This document shows positions 21,761 to 33,700 of a DNA stretch of 64,000 bases, one piece after another. Under the pieces are notes generated by a model that had not been told where the DNA came from, did no database searches, and saw nothing but the letters and a program-made list of their open reading frames with translations. Made by a program: the position numbers and the translations under genes. This DNA is from Pterobdella sp. o SKG-2022. Its lineage: Eukaryota > Annelida > Clitellata > Hirudinida > Piscicolidae. The stretch spans positions 19,548,589 to 19,612,588 of the forward strand of contig OZ038320.1 of NCBI GenBank assembly GCA_964035795.1, read 5' to 3'. Positions within the stretch are counted from its first letter, which is position 1; every line of letters begins with the position of its first letter.

Positions 21761-22682
21761 TTATTTCAGTAGTTTTTAATTTTCATAATTCAATAATAAA
21801 ATTTAAAATTTAAATTAAATGTTTATAATTAAAAACTGTATAAAAGATTGATGACTTTGAAAACCCTTTAAGATATTGCTTTTCCGCTCACCATCCATTT
21901 GTTCAATTTTCATTTGTTCACATTTATTCGTTCCAAGTTCTTTGATTGATAAATTGTAGAAGCGATTTTTATACATTTAGAATCTGAAACAGACATGCAA
22001 AGAAGTATTCCTATTTTTAAAGACATCGCAAGCATCTAGTATATAATTTCAGTTTTTTTCATCAAAAAATAAAAATTTCAAAGATAATTTATTTTTAAAA
22101 AACTAAATTTTTCAATAAGTACAATAATATTTTTTGTCAATACTTTTCACTGAGACATTTGAACTAACTGTTTCATAAAAATATAAGAAATATAATCAAA
22201 ATTATTATCTTTACTTTGAAAAACAACAATGATTTGATTATATTCTATTTAATGCCTCAAAAGCTTGCAAAAAATGCAGAAAAAAATATACGATAGAGAT
22301 GAAGGTGTTTCTACAGAGCTCAATTAAATTTAACCTAGACAGTTCTCTATAACGAGTTATACCCTTGCAAAGAGCATTCAACTATTTGTGCCTATTACAA
22401 GACTCATTCCCCTATTATTTAATTTTTTTTTGAGCTCTTATATAGTAGTATTGATGCATTTTCACAATAAAATTAATTATTCAATTTTTTAACTCAGTTC
22501 TATGATTTTTGATTAAAACAGTATTTTTTTTCCCAATAGACTTTTGAAACAAAGTAAAAAATTACTTATTTATTTTTAAAAATTCTATAAATATTAAATC
22601 TTTGCAAACTACTATTAATAATACATAAATAGTACAATGAAAAATAATTAGTAGACTACAGGAAAAATACAAAAGCACCAAC

Positions 22683-25600
22683 CTGCGAAATGCACATGCA
22701 GCTTGCTCTCAGGCCTGAAAATCTGCACGTATTGGGGACAATTTGGTGCGAAATCTTTGACTGCCCACGATCGTAAGATAGTGTGTTGATCCTGGAGGTT
22801 TTGATATATATTCTCGAGTTTAAGCTTTTTACAGCATTAAATGCATCTTTTGTATATAAAATTTTTCTGTAAAGTTAAATGAGATACATATGTTCATTTC
22901 AGATTTTGGTATAAAATGGCTTAAAAAAAATGGTAGAACTTTTTCCTTATTGAATAGTTAAAACTATTTATTAAAGATTCATACATATTAATGAATAAAT
23001 TATCTATCATAAAAGCAATTACTTGGGTTTTCAGCGGTGAGTGAAATTTTTATGCAATACTGACGATAAATTTTTCGTAATATCGGATAAGAAGGATACA
23101 AAGTTCTAATAAATTCTCACACAATTTAATGTAAATTTCATTAAATGGTTTGATATTCATCTCAAAAATCTTCTTGTTTGATTGCGTAATATTTGATGGT
23201 GCGTGATTGTAGATACAGATTTCCGTTTTGGTATTTTATCCTAGGTCTGCAAGTTTAAACGTTTCAAATGCCAAAAATCCTAAAAACGTCGTTCATTAAA
23301 ACATGTTATTTATGTTCAAAAATTTCTAATTTTATTTCAAAAATACTTTAGTCGAATTTCACCGAATAACTTCATAAATAAAGTTTGGGATTAATCTTAT
23401 GGAAAAACAATTAAAGAGCGAGATCCAGCGATTACAAATATGATAAATGAGAGAACCATTATGAATTTAATATGATAAATTTCGGCGTTTTTAATTTTAT
23501 TTGGCAATTGAGATTAATCTATCAATGTCATCATTATAATCTAGATGTTACGTTTTGGCTTATTAATTTCTTCATTGTTTTACAAATGCCCATTATTTAA
23601 ATAATTATAGTATTGCCTGCTTTTTCTCTTTGATTAATAGTAAGAGTTCCTTTGATTTAAAAACTTCTCAACTCTATACCAATATTTTTAAAATACTACT
23701 GTCAAGCTGTCAAAAAGCAAATAGTTAATGAAAATGTTTAAAAATGAGAAAACACTTACTCTGAACATCAAACGTTAATGGAATAATTAAGATATATTTT
23801 CACTAATAAGAATCTCATTGACCAAAACCTCAGTTGTGATTAGAATACCCCAACAAAAACTGTTTAGAAAAATGTTCTATTAAGGCTTTACTTTTACACA
23901 TTTTTTAACATGTGCAAACAATTTTCTGATTTTATAAGCCATAGACGCTCGCGTTTTTATTCAAGTTTCCTATCAACTTCACTTTTGTTTTATAGAAAAG
24001 TTCAATCAACTTCTCAGAATGTTTATTCCAATTGGGAGTATTTTAATATTTTGCAGTTTTTGATATCTATTAGCAATTTAGGTGCATTGGAAATTTTATT
24101 AAAAATTGAAATGGTTTTTTATTTTTCCAAGAAGTATTTGAGTTTCATGGATAAGTTGTGAGTTATGAAATGATATAAGAATGAGATGGAGTGAAATTTT
24201 TAATGAATCCGACTGAAACCTAATCCTATTTAAAAATTTTGGTTTTTTTGAAAACTATGAAGTATTACTTGATAATGTAAGTTAGCCTTACGAAAAGCCT
24301 CGTGTCATTCAATAAATACTTTGTGTTTGTTGTTCTTACTTTGGACTCAGGTTATTGTACTTCATTAAGGTTTCTGATCACTGAAGGCACAGTAAAAAAC
24401 TTTGTTAATTAACCGAAGACACGGCTATCACAAAAAAGAACTGCTAAAGGCGATTAATGGCACAGAAAAAATGTCAGAAAAGGGTGAAAAAGTTCGATTT
24501 ATAACTAGCATATCTGATGAAATAGAATTTGAATATAACACTTGATCTACCTTCTAAATGAATGCATAAAAGTAGAAGGATTTCAATGTATTCCATTTTC
24601 GAAATCAGAAGTTTTTTGGTATCTATGAAAAATCTTGCCGTAACAGGGTTTAAAACTATAACAACGGAGATGCAAAAAAAATGGGCAAAAAATTTGAGTT
24701 ATAAAAAATAGTTGCCACTATTAGGATTTAAAAAAAGTTTTATATGAAGAAGTTATAGCTGATTAGTACTCGAGATATTTCAATTGGTATTCATGAATTA
24801 TTAAATTGATAAGAACGCATGTCTTTGATTTTTTTTTCTTATCTCACTATAATCTATTTTCAATGATATTTCCAGCATCAAAGCTGAAAAATTACCATTC
24901 AATAGAAGATCAAGTTGTGGAATGATGTTGAATGAAAAACGATCATAGAAACAATTTTTCGTTATAAAAAATTAATTTAAATTTAGTTAAACTTCTGATC
25001 AATGTGGAAAATTTGAAAGGTGTTTAAAGTGATATAAATGTTTTGAACTCTTTTTGAATAAATAAATAATTCTAATTTATTACATTGTACGAAAACTAAT
25101 TTAGAAACATAATATTTGTTTTCAACGTCATGGAAATGTTATGAAACAGAAAAATGTATGAAAAAATTGTTTTTCCAATATTTTTACCTAAAATTTTTTT
25201 TCAACGAATCATTCGACAAAGTATTATTTATAAAATTAGATTTGCATAAATATTTTAAAAAAACTGTATCAAAAATTTAATTTAAAAAATTAAATTCTTA
25301 TAAAAATTTTCAAAATAAAATAAAGACACTTTTTAGAGACTTTTTTTCAAAACTAATTTTCGAATGAAACAACTCGAAGATTATGTACCAGCTAAAAAAT
25401 CGAAATGAAATTTTTTTATAAGCCATACGTGAATTTTTCAAATATGAGCTGGAAAAAACCAGAAATCTGCGAAACAACGAATTATAAAAATGCATCTCGT
25501 TTGAAAATCAAACTATTGATAAAAGAAAGCTTGGAAAAAAAACTTCAGTAGAAATAGCTTTCAATGATCCGCAGCTGAAGATAGACAAAAATGTTTAAAA

Positions 25601-28600
25601 TTCTTCACTGAAGAAACTAAGATCAATAGAAAGGAAGTGCCCGTTGAAGAAGGCATGTATTAAATAACCAACTAGTTATTGATCTTAAAATGTCCTAATT
25701 ACATTCCTTGATCAGATTACTATCTAAACCTACTCAAAATCAATATTCTAATTTTTTAAAAACATCTTAATGTTCTTGAAAAGTTTTTCAACAATTTTTA
25801 ACGTTGCTTTATGAGAGATTTTCAGTACATTTAATAAGCAAAAACAGCTATAATTTTCGATAAGTGTAGCCTTATCATAAAACGTTAGCAAATTTCATAT
25901 TAAAGTTTCATAATGAACTTAAACTACAAAAGTTATAGCTATTTTTGTTGTCTTCATAAATGTATAAAATTCCCATAAATCGACATAAAAATTTTAGAAA
26001 ATTTACCAGAATCTAGTGTTTTTAACTATTTTATTTTTTTGACTATTTTTATTTCTAAAGATTCTTTTTTATAAAATAACTTTCTTCAAAGATGTAATAT
26101 TTTTTTTCGCCCTAACTTCCAATAAAACAAAAACATTTGAACTATTAGAAATTAAGCATCAAAACTAAAATTAACACATCCTACAAAAACCTGAAAGCGT
26201 TCTAACTTATTAATTTTAGTTGACTCATCGAGTATTTAAAGATAAACTCAATAGTGAAAACTGCACTGACCGCAGCAGTTTTGTCGTTGTAATTCCTGGC
26301 CGCTATGATGAAGCAAGCTTCGGCGTCCTGCATTCTAGAGTGGTGGTCGTTTGATAACTGAATATTATAATAAAAAAATAACTACTTGCAGTTTATGATT
26401 TAATTTTTTTTTTTGATAATAAGCATTAAAATATTTGCAATTCCTAGTTTTAAGCTTTTCTATGATGCGAATAAATTTGCATTTAATATAGAAATTCCAA
26501 TGCTCAAAAACTTATTAAATCTTTTACTCCAAGATGATACATCAATATAAACCAAATGTTTTAATAACCATTTCAATAGAAGATTTTTAATGCTTCATGG
26601 AATCCTTAAATGGAAACCATGGTTCCTTTTCAATCCCATCACTCATCTTGCCTTTCATCTTTTATATTCATATTCCCGTTTGATCCATTGCTTTTACTTT
26701 TATTTTAAAAATATTTGAGAATCCTTGCTATTCAAATTCCCAGTTTATTTTTAAAATTTGGAATTCAAACTAGCTAAATAGACTTTTCGGCATTTTTGTT
26801 TTTATGTCTTCTATAAAACATTTTTCATTTTAAAAAATTTTTTGAGACTTAATTGAAAGAAAAATACTTTTAAAAGGTTGAATAGTAATTATGCTTTTAA
26901 AAAGTCATGAATGTTCTAAATATTCACAATGATTAAGCAAAAACTTTATCAAAAAGCTTTAAACAATCAATAATTTTCTTTTGTGTTTCACGGGTTGATT
27001 CATTTTTTTAATATCAATATATTATAAACTTCAAATCTAACACTGTTTTTAAGTAATTAATTGCTAAAAAAACTAGTAATTTAGTATACTATTTATCGGA
27101 TTTCTCACTAATGAAAAACCTTCCTCGAGGAATCAACAAGGCAATTAACAGAGCATTCAACATATATGAGCCTGGCAAAATAATTAAAATATCATGTAAA
27201 TGGGAGCATTCTGTATTAAAACAACTTTTTACAGTGTAAATATTATTATCCTTTTTGATAGACTTGCTCATGGTTTTGGCTGATATTAAGAAAAAAGCGG
27301 CAAATGATTGTTTCTAATATGCAATATTTATGAGTGAAAATTTGTAATACAATTTTAAAAAATATTCATTTCAATTCTCATTTTTTTCAAAAAATGGCTT
27401 TTAATGTCTAGTTTTGAATTTAATAAAAATTTTCAAAATTCAAAATAGTAAAATATAACCGTATGAATCTTGACCAAATTTTATAAGTAATTTTATAAAA
27501 GCAATGTTACACACGAACAAATAATCAGCAGTCTCTAATGACATCAATTCTCAAACCCATAATTATTTGGTTGGATATATTCTGCTCTGGATAGCCATAT
27601 AGTGAAATTTAAAGTTAATATCATGTAAATTCAAAATAATAATACATTTTTTACAAATATTTGTTGCTCAAAATTCGATAAATTTATGTTATAATACTGA
27701 TGTTGTATCGTGTGTTACACGCTTTTGGCAGCTCTCGTTAGAATTGCTTTCAGCTCTTAATAATATTAAGAGCACATTATAAAAACTCAATAAAAAAGCT
27801 TTGAACGACCAAATAGAGTTTTTATGATTTTTGACTAGAAATAATGTGTTTTTCATGCAATGTCGGAGGGCTTCCATGCAATAACTCTTCCAAGCAACAT
27901 TTGTTTTTTTTCATATTTAATAATATCTGAAATATACTGAAATTTATGATGATTTGTACTGGAAGTGGTTTGAAATATATCAGTTCAAACATGAACTGAC
28001 AAACCTCAATCAACAAGCGATAAAAAGAAAGCGCTTAATTATTGTTTATATAGGAAAAATTTTATTGAATTTACAGTTTTCATTCTAAAAACACGTTAAC
28101 ATTTCTTCTTAACTCAATAAGAAATATTATTTCTGACAAAACCTCAATGAACACCTGCATCTGGACAGATCCGTGTCCTTGAGGGCAGACCCCTTGATGT
28201 ATATAACTCTGGCCGCCCATATAGGCACCTGGTTCACCGGATGGTATTGTTATCATTAATAACATTAACTATTATTATTAACTTAATATAAGTTTACATG
28301 CTTATATTATCATTTATATTCTGAGTGGCTTTTTATTTCAGTTTGATAGTTTGTATCAAAGTTTTTGAAATCGAGTTTTTGCAATATATCTTTTGATTTC
28401 CTCATTCAGAAGTATTTTTTTCAAATTAATGGTTTTAATCATTAGAATCTTAATTCAAAATCTTTAATTTTCAAATATTTTTAAAACCTATTAAGGTTTC
28501 TCTTTTAAACACACCAATTTGACGAAAACATTTTTCAAATTCAATTTTATTTATATCAAAAACTTTTTTTTCGAAACCACATTTTAAAAATGCCAACTTG

Positions 28601-30732
28601 TTATTTTACTGAAAACTAAATATTTTTTTAAAAAGTACAAAACTTGTCATTAACAGTGTAACATTTTCAAGTACACTTGCACTTCTGCTCTAGTTACTTC
28701 ACTTTTTCACACTGATAACTTCAGTGCCCAGTAATTTAGTATTTGTTTCTTTAACATGACGAAAATAAACCTTGATAATTTACACGAAATCATTAATCCA
28801 ATTTTAGACAATTCTCAATTTTTCATAAATTTTTTTAATATTTTATAGCACAAAATTTTTTTATATTGCTTCTTTAATCTATTGTGTATCTTATGTCTTC
28901 TTTGTTTATGATTGCATAATGTGATGCATGCATAACTTTCGTGACTCAATTGCAAGACTTATTCTTATTTTGCGTGTGTTCTAGCCTTAAAAAGTATTTA
29001 TCTTTATACGTTAAGTAATTTGACCGAAAGATAATTTATTTAAAAATGTAGTAACAATTTTAATAAATGGATTTCAAAGAGAAGTTCAATAATATAAAGT
29101 TTCCCACGTCCCAAAACTAGAAAAAAGAAAAACTTAATCCACACATAAAAAAATAGTTACTTAAAATATTCGTTTTTTTAAAAAACAAGACAAACAGAAT
29201 CATCAAATTAATAATGATCTCACCTGCAAGATGAGTTTCATGGTGGGGTCAAGTTCTGAGGGAGTCAGAAGCACCACGAAATAATCCTGCATTGATAATC
29301 AGTAGCCTAAGATGCTAATAGCTTATTGATTCTATTTATATGATTAACCAGTATTTATGAAAAAATTTTTATTTTTGTTTTTGATAGTGCAGAGTTCACT
29401 GGAGAATACATTTGAAATGGGTTTCTGATTTGAATGAGTGCAGTTCAAAACGTTTATAAAGTTTTTCGTTTCAAGACCCGAAAGTTTGAATAAATGAGAT
29501 GACATAAAATAAATGCCTCTAAACACGGGCGATCTTAAAACGCTTCAAAATGGCTTTTCAGCTTTCACATTCTCATAATATTCAAATATAATTTCAATGT
29601 ATTGATTATTTTCATTAAAATTTTCAACACTACACAAGACTATCGGCTCTCCAAAAGACTTGAAACTCTTTTATGTTTATACTTTGGAATAATACATTTC
29701 TGAGATGTTTCATTCGATCTTTAAAAAACGAATAAAAAGCAATTCAAAGAAAAATGAGAATATGGGTATGCCTGAAGATTGATTGAAGATTCATTCATTA
29801 TTAGTCACTTTTAATTTATCTTGTGACAGTTAACTCAACTTTAATCACTCAGAAACATTAGAGATTTTTTCAAACACATGCCCTATTGTAATTAAATTGC
29901 AATCATAATTATAAATAATCAATTTTATTCACTTATTTTAATATATATATGTGGATAGTAGGTATTATATTACATGATGCATTTTTAATTATTCTGATTC
30001 CATTTGATCTTTTATTTCATATATATGTCTTATATATTGAAATATAAGTTATTTTATATTGTAACATTAAAAAAAAATTTGATAATAATTTTGATGGAGT
30101 ATATTATTAAAAATGTCAATTCATATAAACCTAGCTGAAGTTATGTTAGGGTTAAAGATTAAACATTTTTTCGAACAAGAAAAACTTAACTTCAATATTT
30201 AGTCACTTTTTATTGAATTATTTTAAAAATATTTCGAAACTTAAAACAATATTTTGGTATAATTTAACTAAAATTGTTAGATAGAATAAAAATTTGCCTG
30301 CTTATTTTAGATAGCAAAAAGCTGTTATGTGTTGACATAAAAATAGTCTCAAGTTTTGACGATTTGAGACAATGTTTGAACTAATTATCGTTGATTGTTA
30401 TTTTTTTGGTTATTTCATAATTTTTAAAAATTTAATTTTGAATTCTCAAAACGACAACTAAAATTGAACTTTTATCTCATTTCATATAAATAAAATTTCA
30501 AATAGAAATAGTTATATAAAAATTTTTATAAAGTGAAATTCATTGAGAGCGTTAAGCATCATCTCACTTGAAGCTTGGGATGGGCATAGAATTCGTTGAG
30601 AAAGTCCATGATGGAATCTGTGTGCAGGTTGGTAGCTACCACCACCACGTGCTTTTCGTTCTGGGCCCTGTGGCTGCTGTAACTGCCTCCCATCTTCTGT
30701 TTCTCCATCCACGTGTAAGCTAGCTGCTCAAA
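22683..30732 (-). CDS. Slo2: Slo2 exons 9-13: start of the RCK1 domain
   Basis: RCK domains form the cytoplasmic gating ring. Exon 9 (30732-30568) encodes [18 protein letters not shown] to [12 protein letters not shown]. Exon 10 (29286-29224) encodes [16 protein letters not shown]. Exon 11 (28228-28155) encodes [18 protein letters not shown]. Exon 12 (26334-26271) encodes [20 protein letters not shown]. Exon 13 (22791-22683) encodes [20 protein letters not shown] to LHVHFA. Phases join without error. The donor of exon 11 (GTGTTC) is weak, but its two leftover bases AG join the A of exon 12 to give the Arg expected there. Exon 13 ends one base into the next codon, and no following exon is found in the 22.7 kb to the left edge. 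Confidence 0.92.
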
Positions 30733-33700
30733 CTTTACAATGGTGGTTTGTGTTAAATTGTTTTTATTCTTGTTGATTGTATTTGAGTTTTATCAATTCA
30801 TTTTTTTTGTTTTTCGACAATTTTTTGTTTTCTGTAGGATTTAACTGGAGCCTTAAATAGAAAATGAAAGAATTCTTTGTGTTTGATGTAGGTAGGAAGT
30901 TAAATAATTTTTTTTAAACGTAAAAACTGAGCATGAAGCTTAATTTTTTTCAATAAAAGTAAATTTCAATCTTTTAGAGAAACAAAAAAAAAAGATCTAA
31001 AATTCCATATAACTTTATCCAGAGATGAGCATCAAAAAAAATTTTTCTCATTTCTTGAAGAGACTTTTTAAAGAATTCGTGGCCTCAAAGTATCTTTCAT
31101 GCCAAAATCTTATTGAATAGATAAAATATTTTTTGAAATAATATTGAAAAACAATCAATAAGAATGTATAAAATGTAAAAAAAGTTGACTATTACTACTG
31201 AAGAATGTGATTTAGCATTGTAGTATAAAAAATACTCATTTCCAAATATTTCAACTTCTGGATCAGATGAACATAGAATATTTTCAAAAAGTTCAATCAG
31301 AAATTTAACAAAACAATTGAATTTATAAAGTTATTTTAAATATTTGCATGGTTTTGTAATTTTACTGCTTTCGTTTTTTAAAATTTCCTATATAATCACT
31401 TGAGCTAAGTACAAACTAGAAATACAAAAAAATATATTTTCTGTTTGAAATACATTTTCTTGATAAATTTTGGTTCCACCTATTTTCGTTTCATAAGTAT
31501 GAATGACTTGAAAAACTGTTTAATCGATATTTCAAAACCAAAAAAAAAGTTATTGTAAGAGTTTCGCTGAGATATTTTTAGATACACGAGTTCGAACAAA
31601 AAACCTTAGTTTTTTTTTTCATAGTTACTCATAGTGAAACAAATTAAAATGCTAGCTTATTTCTTATAGCCTAGTATAATTTTTCTATTTTTTTCTAACT
31701 TTTTATTTTTTATTTGAAATTTAAAAGAGAAAGGTTTTAATAATATGAACGGATTCTAGATAGAACCTATAGTTGGAGTATGTTTTCTCAAAACTAGAAA
31801 ATGTTCAACTTTTCAAAGTTTATCAAAAATTTTTAAAATATGAAACACTTTTTAAATGTACATAATTTGTATCTTTATTCATATACATGAGTTAAACCTT
31901 GGTGGGAAGAGCGATGAAAGCTGAGGCGATGAGAACAATCATGAAGAGTTTGCTGGGCCAGATATCAGGGGCCACATCCCCATATCCTACAGTGGAAAAT
32001 GTCACAATTACGTACCATAAACTGTCGAATAAACTGAGAGGAGTAGAGCTTCCTCTTTGTAGGTGTTGAATTCCACACACACTGGTGAGCACGAGGCAAG
32101 ATATCGTGGCTATTAACAAAATTAATTGTTGACTCAAAGCTGATTGAGACTTCTGCATCACCCTGTGCAAATCACTCTGAAAAACATCAGGAGTTTTAGA
32201 TGGAAATAATTTTATACTACCTTTCATGATATTTGAAGATTGCTAAAACTAGTTTCGAAAAACTTTCTAGAAAATTAGAGTTCTTTTTTTAAAAAAATTT
32301 CTTTAAATCATTTTTGAAAATTTTCTTATATTTCACTTTATATATATTTCAAACGGGCTAACACACCAGAAGCATGTTAAGTGCATTTTTGGCCAACCAG
32401 CAATTGAGAAACACCGGAATAAAGAGATTTCTAATAGGAACGAAAAAAATCTGAAATTGTTGTTAGAATATAAAAATAAATAATGCAACGAAGATGAGAT
32501 TGTGATGAATGGGATAACATCATTTGAATATGTTGTTGATAGATTATACAGTAGCCAACGCTGAAGTATTTTTGAAATAAGCTCCCAAAAAAATTTTTTC
32601 AAAGTTTCTCTGAGATAATGCTTCAGCATTGTACTAACCGTGATAATAAATGGGATGGTGTTTATGATTTCAAGTAGGAAACTGGGAGCGAAGATTTGTT
32701 GCGATATGTTGCCCTAGTGTGGAATGATTTTTTTTAAAAACTTCATGCATTATTACATCTTTATCATTTATTTTATTCATCATACATATAGTAATGATAT
32801 TATGTACCATATCGATATTACACAATAGCTGTAATCTTTCATGCTTGTATGACAATATTCCAACCACTTGGATGTATGGATTCGATGAAGTACACCATTT
32901 GAAGGACAGTTAAAAAAAGTTTTGCAAGGGGTTTTAACCTTCCAAAAAGCTATTTAAGATTTCATTTTTGTTTTGAATATTTTATGAAATATATTGAATT
33001 TTATTGCTACCTAGAAACAAAATAAAAGTTTCTTTTTTATTAAAAAATACAATTGCGTTTGTTTTTTTTTATCGATTTCCGGAAAAAACGAAAATAATAA
33101 AGCTTAAATTGAGTGTTACAGACAAAAAAATTTAAAAAACACGTCAAAAAAAGTTAGAAACAATTTACTTGGAAAAATCTTCAGAAAAAACTTCGTACTA
33201 TTTTGAGGCTGATTCCAAAAGTAAATTTTTTTTGTTTTTTTTATATTATAAACTTTTCACTAAACAATTCAGTGAATTTTTTAAAACAAAGAAATAAATT
33301 TCCAAAAATTTTAATTTCTTTAGTTTTTTATCAAGCATCTAGAACTAAATAATTGATCTTTGGACTAAAAACTCTTTCGTGAGTAAATTCATAAGTATGA
33401 GAAGTTTGCATTGTAAAGGACTGCAAATGAGACTCGGAACTCTTTTTTGCCAGAATATGAATATTTGAATGGCATAATAATTTTCTATCTTTTGAGAATT
33501 TATTAGGATATTATACAAACTTGGAAACTTTTTTTTAAATAAATATATGAATATAATTTTTATAAATATAATCTCATAAACCCAGTTTTCTTTCAACGTT
33601 CAAGCAAATCTAGAATATTGAAACTTTGTTTTACATTAATTTTTTCAAATAGTAGCTCATACTTGATTAAATGTTATTTGTTAAAATTTATTAGAAATGC

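Larger units (their letters stand above)
17511..22682. other. Non-coding stretch between the array and the last Slo2 exon seen
   Basis: I found no convincing gene here. The minus strand was read specifically for the next Slo2 exon (the rest of RCK1 after the PQYVQIF exon) and nothing matched. The region holds a decayed non-LTR retrotransposon tail, an ATAC microsatellite and one copy of a short dispersed repeat. The rest is AT-rich sequence with only short chance frames. If Slo2 continues to the left, all of this is intron. Confidence 0.6.

Noticed and set aside
21691..24366. A 2.7-kb DNA transposon bounded by the inverted 23-bp ends
   Set aside because: The interval contains Slo2 exon 13 in correct phase and no transposase; two truncated copies of a small repeat explain it better.
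27089..27271. Minus frame inside Slo2 intron 11 as an extra RCK1 exon
   Set aside because: Exons 11 and 12 join directly in phase to give the expected conserved protein, and this frame does not resemble any Slo2 segment.
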